Positions 1-9,010 of a stretch of 40,396 bases of DNA are shown here, one piece after another. Source of the stretch: an uncultured Alistipes sp. GTDB lineage: Bacteria > Bacteroidota > Bacteroidia > Bacteroidales > Rikenellaceae. Position 1 is the first letter of the stretch. Each line of letters opens with the position of its first letter. The notes below the pieces were generated by a model, which was given only the letters and a program-made list of their open reading frames with translations, was not told where the DNA came from and ran no database searches. The stretch lies in assembly GCA_947364365.1 (NCBI GenBank), contig CANASP010000018.1, forward strand, positions 1-40,396, read 5' to 3'. The translations under genes and the position numbers were made by a program.

Positions 1-56
1 GTCCACCCGTCCACCCGTCCACCCGTCCACCCGTCCACCCGTCCACCCGTCCACCT
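1..56. repeat. 8-bp tandem repeat at window edge
   Basis: Seven head-to-tail copies of the octamer GTCCACCC fill positions 1-56. Six are perfect and the last ends in T. The array is cut by the window edge, so its true length is unknown. It lies downstream of the terminator of the first gene. A unit of 8 is not a multiple of 3, so copy-number change would shift frame if the array lay inside a gene; no gene is visible across it here. Confidence 0.95.
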
Positions 57-78
57 GGCCGCTCTTGCGGTCGGCCGC

Positions 79-111
79 AAAAAAAGCCCGGACCCCTTTC
101 GGGGCCCGGGC
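79..111 (-). terminator. Rho-independent terminator of the TPR/OmpA-like lipoprotein gene
   Basis: Read on the minus strand, a GC-rich hairpin (arms 86-96 and 101-111, TTTC loop on the plus strand, one A/C mismatch) is followed by seven T (plus-strand A at 79-85). It lies 25 bases past the stop codon of the 137-1867 gene. Confidence 0.9.
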
Positions 112-136
112 CGTATAGCCTGTCGCGGCCGAAGAA

Positions 137-1867
137 TTACTTCAGAGCGGCGAGGTTGGCGTCCTTGGCAGCCTTGGCGGCCAGCTCGGGGTTCTTCGAG
201 ATGGCGCTGTTCAGCTGAGCCTTCGCGGTGTTGAGATCGTTCTCCTTGGCGGCGATCACAGCGCGCAGGTAGTCGGCGTCGGCCGAGTTGTCCTTGGCGA
301 TGGCACGCTTGGCCGAAGCCAGGTCGTTGTTCATCACGTCGGCGATGGCCTTGTTGTAACCGGTCAGACCCTTCGAAGCGGCCTGGTAGTTACCCTCGGC
401 AGCAGCCAGAGCGGCCTTGGTCTCGGCATCGGCGGCAGCAGCGTACTTCTTGGCCTCGGCGGTGTTGCAGTTGGCCAGGTTGACCAGCAGGAGGTTCTTG
501 TTGATCTCCTTCGACGAGTCGAGCTTCGAAGCCTTCTCGAACGACTTCAGGGCGGCAGCCTTGTCGCCGGCCTGGGTCTGGGCTACGCCGAGGTTGTTCC
601 ATACGCGGGCGTCGTTGTACTTCTTCGAAGCGGCGGTGAGGATGGCAACCTGCTGTGCGGGGGTCTTGGCCAGCGACTGGGCAGCGAAGAGGTACTCCTC
701 GACGGTCAGATCCTGACCCTTGTTGATGGCGTCGAGAATCTCGATGTCGGTCTTGCCCTGGAGGTCGGTGCTGTTGACGATCTGCGAGCGACGGAGCTCG
801 GGGAGGATCTCCTTCTTCAGCTCGGCGAATACCGACGACATGTTCTTGATCTCGCTCTCACGCTCGGCGGGCGAGTTGTAGAGGCTCAGCACCTGGAGAA
901 TGAGGTTCTTGTCCTTGATGTTCGACTGCTCGACCAGCTCCTTGAAGCCGTCCCAGTCCTCGCCGTAGGCTGCGGCGTCGATGTCGAGACCCGACTCCTT
1001 GAGCAGCTTGGCTACGACCTTGTGGCTCGACTCGCTACGTGCCTTCGAGAGCTTGTCGTTGAACTTCTCGGGACCGTCGGGCGAAGCGTAACCCTTCACG
1101 GCGATGTTCTGCGTGGCGCGGTCGTTCTGGAGGTTCTTGTCGACGTTCTCCTTGAAGTCGCCCAGGTTGGCGTTCTTCTCGTTCTTCTTCGTTACGACCG
1201 ACGAGTTGATGGCGTAGAGCAGATCGGTCTTGTCTACGACCGTCGTCACGCGCTTGTAGTTGTTGGCCATCTGAGCCATCAGGTCGCCGTACTTCAGATC
1301 CTTCTGAAGGGTGTTCAGACCGTAGGCTACGTCCAGACCGAACTCACGGGCGATGGCAGCCTTGGCAGCGGCATCGTTGCCGGCCAGCACGGCAGCCTGC
1401 TCCTTGGTGGGGATGGCGCCGGTGTTGAGGTTCACGAGCGTGAACTCCTTGCACTTGCCGCGGGGGCACTGGATCTCGGCGCGGAGCTGGAGCTTGCACT
1501 GGTCCATGCGGGGATCGTAGGGGAACTCGACGTGCTGCGTGTAGACGCCGCCGTTCTTCTTGTCGATGACGGTGTAGTTGTCGTTGACCTTCGAACCCTG
1601 GAGGATCTTGGGAGCGGCGGCAACCTCGCCGCCCTCGAATACGATGACGGGCGTTACCTTCACGACGGCCTTCTTGTTGAAGTAGGCCTCGGGGAAGGTG
1701 ACGTTGATGTCGGCGCTGACGACGCCGTTGTTCAGCGCCAGGATCTCGGGCGTTACCGTGAGGTTCACCTCGTCGCGGTACTTGGCCATCTTCTTGAAGC
1801 AGTTACAGCTCGAGAACGCCAGGGAGGCGGCTACGAGCACAACGCTCAGTTTCATGAATCTTTTCAT
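137..1867 (-). CDS. TPR and OmpA-like domain lipoprotein
   Basis: The 576-residue product begins with a signal peptide of lipoprotein type: a basic start, a hydrophobic stretch, then Cys21 after Phe-Ser-Ser. It is therefore probably exported and lipid-anchored in the envelope. The N-terminal third looks like a beta-rich domain with several Cys. Around residues 250-290 is a segment with the OmpA-family look (KGYASPDG, then an SKAR-type helix), which in that family binds peptidoglycan. The last 150 residues are Ala/Lys-rich helical repeats of TPR type (VWNNLGVAQTQAGDKAAA, AKENDLNTAKAQL). Large lipoproteins combining OmpA-like and TPR segments are common in Bacteroidales; the exact role is unknown. 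It is a single-gene unit with its own promoter-like box and terminator. Confidence 0.75.
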   Translation of the reverse strand: MKRFMKLSVVLVAASLAFSSCNCFKKMAKYRDEVNLTVTPEILALNNGVVSADINVTFPEAYFNKKAVVKVTPVIVFEGGEVAAAPKILQGSKVNDNYTVIDKKNGGVYTQHVEFPYDPRMDQCKLQLRAEIQCPRGKCKEFTLVNLNTGAIPTKEQAAVLAGNDAAAKAAIAREFGLDVAYGLNTLQKDLKYGDLMAQMANNYKRVTTVVDKTDLLYAINSSVVTKKNEKNANLGDFKENVDKNLQNDRATQNIAVKGYASPDGPEKFNDKLSKARSESSHKVVAKLLKESGLDIDAAAYGEDWDGFKELVEQSNIKDKNLILQVLSLYNSPAERESEIKNMSSVFAELKKEILPELRRSQIVNSTDLQGKTDIEILDAINKGQDLTVEEYLFAAQSLAKTPAQQVAILTAASKKYNDARVWNNLGVAQTQAGDKAAALKSFEKASKLDSSKEINKNLLLVNLANCNTAEAKKYAAAADAETKAALAAAEGNYQAASKGLTGYNKAIADVMNNDLASAKRAIAKDNSADADYLRAVIAAKENDLNTAKAQLNSAISKNPELAAKAAKDANLAALK

Positions 1868-1953
1868 AGTGCGTAATAAAATTTAAAGTGTTCTGCGTAT
1901 CTTTCTGTCTCGTTTGCCGGCGGGGCCGACGGCGGTCGGCGCTCCGAACAGCG

Positions 1954-1961
1954 CAAATATA
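1954..1961 (-). promoter_or_regulatory. Promoter -7 box for the TPR/OmpA-like gene
   Basis: The minus strand reads TATATTTG here, a match to the Bacteroidota -7 consensus TAnnTTTG, about 87 bases upstream of the ATG at 1867. No well-spaced TTTG -33 box was found, so only the -7 element is claimed. Confidence 0.5.
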
Positions 1962-2041
1962 GGAAACTCTCGCAAATTGTGCAATAACCGTGCAGAAATT
2001 GGCCGGATTTTTCCGGCCTATTTCCGCACGGAACATGCCGA

Positions 2042-4276
<2,235 letters not shown>

Positions 4277-4320
4277 TTTTACTTTGTGTATCCTGTTGTG
4301 TTTCTGTTGTTGTCTGCTAA

Positions 4321-4357
4321 AATGAAGGCAATCCCGTCGCCGGCGATTGCCTCCATT
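4321..4357 (-). terminator. rpsO-pnp intergenic hairpin (attenuator or processing site)
   Basis: Arms 4326-4333 and 4345-4352 pair perfectly and are extended by AATG/CATT at the base. The hairpin sits 14 bases after the rpsO stop and is followed on the minus strand by TTTTAG, a weak U-tract. It could be a partial terminator or an RNase cleavage site that protects or separates the rpsO mRNA, as in the E. coli rpsO-pnp operon. Confidence 0.6.
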
Positions 4358-4370
4358 TCGTCCTCGCGAA

Positions 4371-4643
4371 CTACTTGCGCAGGTTCAGGGTCTTCACGAT
4401 CGCGCGGTAGCGCTCGATGTCGACCTCCTTGAGGTACTCCAGCAGCTGGCGGCGCTTGCCGACCAGACGGAGCAGCGAACGCTGCGTGCCGAAGTCGTGC
4501 TTGTTGCTCTTGAGGTGGTTCGTAAGGTGGCTGATACGGTACGAGAACAGCGCGATCTGGCTCTCAGGCGAGCCGGTGTCGGTGTTGGACTTGCCGTACT
4601 GACCGAAAATCTCCTGCTTTTTTTCAGCGGTTAAATAAGCCAT
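4371..4643 (-). CDS. rpsO: 30S ribosomal protein S15
   Basis: The 90-residue product has the full S15 signature: [19 protein letters not shown], then [20 protein letters not shown] and [10 protein letters not shown]15 binds the central domain of 16S rRNA and nucleates platform assembly. It is the first gene of an rpsO-pnp unit; in E. coli S15 also represses its own translation through a leader structure, and a small hairpin in this leader (4701-4713) could be examined for that. Confidence 0.98.
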   Translation of the reverse strand: MAYLTAEKKQEIFGQYGKSNTDTGSPESQIALFSYRISHLTNHLKSNKHDFGTQRSLLRLVGKRRQLLEYLKEVDIERYRAIVKTLNLRK

Positions 4644-4713
4644 TGTGTATTGAATTATTTAAGTTCCACTCTACGACGCATCCCCCTTACCGGGATAACG
4701 CCAGAGCGTCTGG

Positions 4714-4721
4714 CAAAGGTA
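4714..4721 (-). promoter_or_regulatory. Promoter -7 box for rpsO-pnp
   Basis: The minus strand reads TACCTTTG, a perfect TAnnTTTG match, 70 bases upstream of the rpsO ATG. Just downstream the leader contains the inverted repeat CCAGA-CGC-TCTGG (4701-4713). A TTG lies at 4737-4735 but with only a 13-base spacer, so the -33 element is uncertain. Confidence 0.55.
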
Positions 4722-4805
4722 CGAATATAATTGACAATTAAGAACTAAAAATTAAAAATTATTTACCTTTCGGGCGGAAGTGTGGCGGGAAACCGCGAAA
4801 AATCG

Positions 4806-4813
4806 TAAATTTG
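4806..4813 (+). promoter_or_regulatory. Promoter -7 box for apbE
   Basis: TAAATTTG matches the Bacteroidota -7 box, 20 bases upstream of the ATG at 4834. It makes a start at the upstream in-frame ATG (4780) unlikely, since that codon would lie before the transcript begins. The 190-base gap between rpsO and apbE therefore holds two divergent promoters and nothing else visible. Confidence 0.55.
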
Positions 4814-4833
4814 CCGCTAAAAAGGTGAATATT

Positions 4834-5844
4834 ATGCTGAAAATGGTTGTTCGCGCGGTGGCGGCCGGGGCGCTGGCGCTATCCGGGGCGGGGTGCTCGG
4901 CGCCGGCCTCCTACGTCGAGGTCGACGGGGCGATGCTCGGCACGCGCATGCACGTCGCGGCCGACTTCCCCGCGGCGCGGCGCGCCGAATTCTACGCCGC
5001 GGCCATGGCGCTCGACAGCGCCGCCAAGGCCTCGATGTCGATCTTCGACCCCGGGTCGCTGCTGAGCCGCCTGAACCGCAACGAGACCGACCGCATCGAC
5101 CGGCATATCGCCTACAACCTGGCGCTGGCCGACAGCATCGGCGCGCTGAGCGGCGGCTACTACGACGTGACCGTCGGTCCGCTGGTCGAGGCGTGGGGCT
5201 TCGCCGGGCGCGAGCGGACGGAGGAGCCGAACGTCGACTCGCTGCTCGCCTTCGTCGGGCGCGACAAGGTGCGCACGGAGGGCGACCGGCTGGTGAAGGC
5301 CGACCCGCGCGTGCGCCTCGACTTCAACTCGGTGGCCAAGGGCTATACGGTCGACCGGCTGGCCGCTCTGGCCGAGCGGTTCGGGGCCCGCAACTACATC
5401 GTCGACATCGGCGGCGAGGTGCGCTGCAAGGGGGTCAACCGCTCGGGCGGCGCCTGGCGGGTGGGGATCGAGACCCCGTTCGACGGCAACATGTCGGAGG
5501 GCGACTACCTCCAGCGCCGGATCGCGATGCCGGCGGGCGGCCTGGCCACCTCGGGCAACTACCGCCGCTACTACGTCGACGCCGCGGGCCGCAAGGTGGC
5601 CCATACGATCGATCCCCACACGGGCCGCAGCGCGCTGTCGCGGCTGCTGTCGGTGACCGTCTGGGCGCCGACGTGCGCCGAGGCCGACGCGCTGGGGACG
5701 ATGTTCCTCTCGATGGGGGCCGAGCGGGCGCGTGCGGCGCTCGACACGATGCCCGCGGTGAAGGCCTACTTCATCCTCGCGGGCGAGGGGGAGGAGTACG
5801 AGGAGTATGTTTCGCCCGCGATGCGGGAACTGATTATGGAGTGA
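4834..5844 (+). CDS. apbE: FAD:protein FMN transferase (ApbE family)
   Basis: ApbE attaches FMN through a phosphoester bond to Thr/Ser of extracytoplasmic flavoproteins such as Na+-NQR or RNF subunits. The 336-residue product starts with a lipoprotein-like signal (ALALSGAGC), in keeping with an envelope location. Family motifs are all present: GGYYDVTVGPLVEAWGF, LDFNSVAKGYTVDRL, YIVDIGGEVRCKG and HTIDPHTGR. The start at 4834 is chosen because a promoter box and a purine-rich stretch lie just upstream. The gene is followed 4 bases later by the lipid kinase gene, so the two are likely cotranscribed. Its flavoprotein targets are not in this window. Confidence 0.95.
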   Translation: MLKMVVRAVAAGALALSGAGCSAPASYVEVDGAMLGTRMHVAADFPAARRAEFYAAAMALDSAAKASMSIFDPGSLLSRLNRNETDRIDRHIAYNLALADSIGALSGGYYDVTVGPLVEAWGFAGRERTEEPNVDSLLAFVGRDKVRTEGDRLVKADPRVRLDFNSVAKGYTVDRLAALAERFGARNYIVDIGGEVRCKGVNRSGGAWRVGIETPFDGNMSEGDYLQRRIAMPAGGLATSGNYRRYYVDAAGRKVAHTIDPHTGRSALSRLLSVTVWAPTCAEADALGTMFLSMGAERARAALDTMPAVKAYFILAGEGEEYEEYVSPAMRELIME

Positions 5845-5848
5845 CGCG

Positions 5849-6715
5849 ATGAAACAGGCTGCATTTCTCTACAACGACCGCTCGGGGCGGGGCAAGATCG
5901 CCCGGAGACTGGAGGCGATCCTCGCGGTGTTCCGCGAGCACGGATACGCGATCGAGCCGTTGCCGATCGACTTCGACGCCAACCCGTTCGACGGGCGCGA
6001 GGGGCTGGATCTGCTGGTGACGGCCGGCGGCGACGGCACGGTGAACTTCGCCGTCAACGCCATGAAGCGCAAGGGGCTGGACATCCCCCTGGGGGTGATC
6101 CCCGCGGGGACGGCCAACGACTTCGCCCGGGCGCTCGGCATGGCGCACGACCCCGTCGAGGCGGCGCGGCAGATCGCCTCGGGGCGCGTCGAGCGGGTCG
6201 ACGTGGGGCGGGTCAACGACCGCTGGTTCGTCAACATCTTCTCGTTCGGGCTCTTCACGACCACCTCGCAGCGGACGTCCGACGAGCGCAAGCATCGCAT
6301 CGGCAAGCTGGCCTACATGATCGAGGGCTTCAAGGAGTTCCGCGCGATGCACGCCGTACCGCTGGAGGTGGTGGCCGACGGCGAGCGGTTCGACCTCCGG
6401 TCGCTCATGGTGTTGATATTCAACGGCGTGACGGCCGGAGGGTTTCACCTGGCACGCCGTTCGTCGATCAAGGACGGCCTGTTCGACTGCCTGATGCTCG
6501 AAAAACGCGGTTTCTTCGCCTCGACGCTGGCGATGGGGCGCTTCCTGCTGGGCGGCAAGCCGAAGATCGTCCGCCACCTGCAGGTCCGGCGGCTGGAGAT
6601 CGTCTCGACGGTGGACGAGCCGACGGATGCGGACGGGCAGCCCGGGGCCGGATTCCCGCTCCATGTCGAGTGCGTGGCGGGGGGCCTGGCGGTGCAGTGC
6701 GCGCCGCAGGAGTGA
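5849..6715 (+). CDS. Diacylglycerol/lipid kinase family protein (YegS/DagK-like)
   Basis: The 288-residue protein has the DAGK catalytic fold: the nucleotide motif GGDGT at residues 60-64, then GTANDFAR at 87-94, both diagnostic of the DagK/YegS/sphingosine kinase superfamily. The C-terminal half carries the family beta-sandwich, ending with DADGQPGAGFPL, equivalent to the D-G-E-P motif of these kinases. It would phosphorylate a membrane lipid hydroxyl at the cytoplasmic face; the substrate (diacylglycerol, or a ceramide-like lipid given that Bacteroidales make sphingolipids) cannot be read from sequence. It starts 4 bases after apbE. Confidence 0.9.
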   Translation: MKQAAFLYNDRSGRGKIARRLEAILAVFREHGYAIEPLPIDFDANPFDGREGLDLLVTAGGDGTVNFAVNAMKRKGLDIPLGVIPAGTANDFARALGMAHDPVEAARQIASGRVERVDVGRVNDRWFVNIFSFGLFTTTSQRTSDERKHRIGKLAYMIEGFKEFRAMHAVPLEVVADGERFDLRSLMVLIFNGVTAGGFHLARRSSIKDGLFDCLMLEKRGFFASTLAMGRFLLGGKPKIVRHLQVRRLEIVSTVDEPTDADGQPGAGFPLHVECVAGGLAVQCAPQE

Positions 6716-6738
6716 CGGCGTTTTCCCGGGCGGAAAGG

Positions 6739-6769
6739 TTGCGAAATTGATCTGTTTTTCCTATTTTTG
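6739..6769 (+). promoter_or_regulatory. Promoter for the AraC-family regulator
   Basis: TTG (6739-6741), a 20-base spacer and TATTTTTG (6762-6769) match the Bacteroidota -33/-7 arrangement. The ATG follows 20 bases later with AGGAGA between. No terminator separates it from the lipid kinase gene. Confidence 0.6.
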
Positions 6770-6789
6770 TCCGAAAAGGAGACTACGGT

Positions 6790-7704
6790 ATGGCAATTGG
6801 CGGCAAGACGGGGGCTGCGGGCGGACGCGAAAGCCTGCGCAAGGTGTCGATCTCGCGGATCAAGAAGGAGATGAACGATGTGTTCTACCTTTCGGACGAT
6901 CTGGTGATTACGACGCTCGATGCCCAGCACAACACCACGCGCGACTACCCCGTGGCGATCGACGGCTTCTCGGTCATCATCATGATGTCGGGCGAGGCGG
7001 TGGTTTCGATCGACATGGAGAGTTACACGGTGCGCCCCAACACGATCGTCTTCTTCAACCCCGACGCGATCATCCGCACGGTGAAGTGTTCGGCCAACGC
7101 CGCGGCCTATCTGCTCGCCTTCTCCAAATCGTTCGTCAACGAGATCCAGATCGACCTATCGACCTCGCTGCCTGTCTACATGCGCTTCGGCAAGGCCCCC
7201 GTGCTGGAGGTGACGCCCCAGGACGTGGATGAGATCCGCCAGTTGTTCCAGCTCATCAAGACCATGCTGCGCAGCGACAAGGAGCGTTACCGCCACGAGA
7301 TCATCCGCACGCTCTTCACGACGGCCTTCTATCTCATCACCGAGATCAACCAGCGCGAGAAACCCGACGAGATGCGCCAGGGGCGCTGCGAGGTGCTCTT
7401 CAACGAGTTCATGTCGCTGTTGCAGCAGTACAACAAGCGCGAGCGCAACGTCAGCTTCTATGCCAAGCAGCTCAACATCACGCCCAAATACCTCTCGTCG
7501 GTGGTCAAGGAGGTGAGCGGCAAGACCGCCGCGCGGTGGATCGACGAGTCGGTGATCCTCGAAGCGAAGGCGCTGCTCAAATATTCGGGGATGAGCATCC
7601 AGGAGATCGCCTACCACCTCAATTTTTCCACCCAGTCGTTCTTCGGCAAATACTTCAAGCAGCACACCGGCACCTCGCCTTCGCGCTACAAGCGCAAGGG
7701 GTAG
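6790..7704 (+). CDS. AraC-family transcriptional regulator
   Basis: The 304-residue protein has an N-terminal cupin-like sensor domain (about residues 40-180; GEAVVSIDMESYTVRPNTIV is a typical beta-barrel run) and a C-terminal double helix-turn-helix of AraC type. The latter shows SFYAKQLNITPKYLSSVVKE, then SIQEIAYHLNFSTQSFFGKY and the closing FKQHTGTSPSRYKR signature. This arrangement usually binds a small molecule and activates nearby operons, but no target can be assigned; the adjacent pfl genes are convergent and separated by a 550-base spacer. It has its own promoter. Confidence 0.93.
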   Translation: MAIGGKTGAAGGRESLRKVSISRIKKEMNDVFYLSDDLVITTLDAQHNTTRDYPVAIDGFSVIIMMSGEAVVSIDMESYTVRPNTIVFFNPDAIIRTVKCSANAAAYLLAFSKSFVNEIQIDLSTSLPVYMRFGKAPVLEVTPQDVDEIRQLFQLIKTMLRSDKERYRHEIIRTLFTTAFYLITEINQREKPDEMRQGRCEVLFNEFMSLLQQYNKRERNVSFYAKQLNITPKYLSSVVKEVSGKTAARWIDESVILEAKALLKYSGMSIQEIAYHLNFSTQSFFGKYFKQHTGTSPSRYKRKG

Positions 7705-7793
7705 CGCGGGGCAGGACGCTTCGCTGGCCGCAGCACGAAAAGAGAGGCGGCGGATTGCGCTTTTCCGTGCCGGGCGGTCGCAGCCTTTGCCGG

Positions 7794-7890
7794 TATATTG
7801 CGGCTTTTCGGACCGCGCAGAGAGCAGCCGTCCGGCGTGGAGGACTGCATTCTCTCGCGTCCGCTCGAAAGCTACCTCCGCCGGCTGCGG
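7794..7890 (+). repeat. Composite intergenic repeat, copy A
   Basis: The copy starts with TATATTGCGGCTTTTCGG and continues into the inverted-repeat module 7824-7890 (GCAGCC...GGAGGACTGC ... CTCCGCCGGCTGCGG). The same order is found at 24861-24958 and 29027-29120. Confidence 0.75.
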
Positions 7891-7935
7891 GCCTGCAAAT
7901 ACGCTTTATCTGTGCACCAGCACGCAACTGATTTT

Positions 7936-7958
7936 GCCCTTTCTTCAAAAGAAAGGGC
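7936..7958. repeat. Perfect 10-bp hairpin
   Basis: GCCCTTTCTT, a CAA loop and AAGAAAGGGC form a perfect stem-loop. There is no T-run on either side, so it is not an obvious terminator. It lies inside the repeat-rich spacer. Confidence 0.7.
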
Positions 7959-8090
7959 GAAAGAACCTGCGCACGCAGAAAATGGCCGGATGCCGCGCGG
8001 CGCCTCGCTGAGCAGGCACGAAAGACTGCGCTGTTTCGAACACCTGCTCCTGTCGCTCGTCACCGCGCGCCCTCTTTCTCCGCCATTTTC

Positions 8091-8175
8091 CGGAGTGCGC
8101 AGTCGGAGTGCCGCTGCGCGGCAGGTGTATATTGTTGTTTCTCAAAACCGCGCAGCCCGGAGCCGCCCTGCATGG
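8091..8175 (+). repeat. Composite intergenic repeat, copy E (divergent)
   Basis: Positions 8091-8137 align with the reverse complement of 23978-24023, sharing the 14-base core GTGCCGCTGCGCGG and a GTATATT box. The following GCGCAGCCCGGAGCC resembles the start of the inverted-repeat module but the rest is eroded. Confidence 0.6.
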
Positions 8176-8201
8176 CGGGCAGAACCCCACTTCTCCAATA
8201 C

Positions 8202-8234
8202 AAAAAAAGCGGCCTCCCCTGTCAGGAAGGCCGC
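8202..8234 (-). terminator. Terminator of pflBA
   Basis: Arms 8209-8215 and 8228-8234 (GCGGCCT/AGGCCGC) form a hairpin followed on the minus strand by seven T (plus A at 8202-8208). It lies 22 bases after the pflA stop. Confidence 0.9.
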
Positions 8235-8256
8235 CCTTTATCCGACTGCGGAGCGG

Positions 8257-8985
8257 TCAGTTGACCACGACGGTCGCGAAGTAGTGCTTGAAGAGCGCTT
8301 CGGCGCGGGCGATCTGCTCGGGCGTGTTCTCCCGCACGTCGCGGAGCCGGTACTCCAGCCCCATGGCTTCGTACTTGTGCACCCCGAGCCGGTGGTAGGG
8401 GAGGATCTCCACCCGCTCCACCGAGCGGTAGCCCCCCAGGCGCTCGCCCAGCGCGCGGATGTCCTCCTCGGCGTCGCTGATGCCGGGAACCAGCACGTAG
8501 CGCAGCCAGAAGGGGTGCCCGTGCTCCTCGAGCCAGGCGGCCGTGCGCAGCGTCTGCGCGTTCTCGCGCCCGGTGAGGGCCCGGTGCCGCGCGGGGTCGA
8601 TCTGCTTGACGTCGAGCAGCACCAGGTCGACCAGCCCCAACAGCTCCTCGACGGCCGGGTTCCACACTCCGCCGTTGGAGTCGAGGCAGACGTGGATCCC
8701 CTCCGCCTTGAGGGCCCTCACCAGCGGCACGAGTTCGGCGGCCTGGAACGTGGGCTCGCCGCCCGAGAAGGTGACACCGCCCCGGCGGCCGAAGAACGGT
8801 CGCTGGTCGACGGCCATGCGGAGGATCTCCTCGGCCGGCGTCGGGCGGCTCTCGCCTGAGGCCTCGATCGTGTCGGGGTTGGCGCAGTAGAGGCAGCGGA
8901 AGTTGCAGCCCTGGAGGAAAACGACGAGCCGGAGACCCGGCCCGTCGAATGTTCCCATCGATTCGTAGGAGTGTACGCGAATCAT
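8257..8985 (-). CDS. pflA: Pyruvate formate-lyase activating enzyme
   Basis: This 242-residue radical SAM enzyme generates the glycyl radical of PflB using S-adenosylmethionine and a reduced 4Fe-4S cluster in the cytoplasm. The cluster motif is CX3CX2C at Cys27, Cys31 and Cys34, preceded by the PflA-type start SYESMGTFDGPGLR. VTFSGGEP (SAM-binding GGE) and later DVKQIDPARHRALTG and VLVPGISD are typical of PflA. It lies 25 bases downstream of pflB in the same direction and shares its transcript. The family also activates other glycyl radical enzymes, but the neighbour makes PFL the target. Confidence 0.95.
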   Translation of the reverse strand: MIRVHSYESMGTFDGPGLRLVVFLQGCNFRCLYCANPDTIEASGESRPTPAEEILRMAVDQRPFFGRRGGVTFSGGEPTFQAAELVPLVRALKAEGIHVCLDSNGGVWNPAVEELLGLVDLVLLDVKQIDPARHRALTGRENAQTLRTAAWLEEHGHPFWLRYVLVPGISDAEEDIRALGERLGGYRSVERVEILPYHRLGVHKYEAMGLEYRLRDVRENTPEQIARAEALFKHYFATVVVN

Positions 8986-9010
8986 CTTCGTGCGGTCGTT
9001 TCCCCGGCTC

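Larger units (their letters stand above)
7705..8256. other. Gene-free spacer rich in repeats and hairpins
   Basis: This 550-base gap lies between convergent genes. It holds two copies of the composite intergenic repeat (7794-7890 and 8091-8175), a perfect hairpin at 7936-7958, an imperfect inverted repeat (7733-7742 with the CTTTTCCGTGC stretch near 7760-7770) and the pflA terminator. Open frames crossing it have no recognisable domains and overlap these repeats, so no protein gene is called. Confidence 0.7.

Noticed and set aside
1-56. CRISPR array
   Set aside because: The unit is only 8 bases with no spacers. No repeat-spacer pattern was seen anywhere in the window.
4780-4833. Longer N-terminus of ApbE
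   Set aside because: It lies upstream of the TAAATTTG box and would hide the signal peptide.
7798-8859. 353-residue open frame through the spacer and across pflA
   Set aside because: It runs through dispersed repeats and then antisense to pflA; no family similarity seen.
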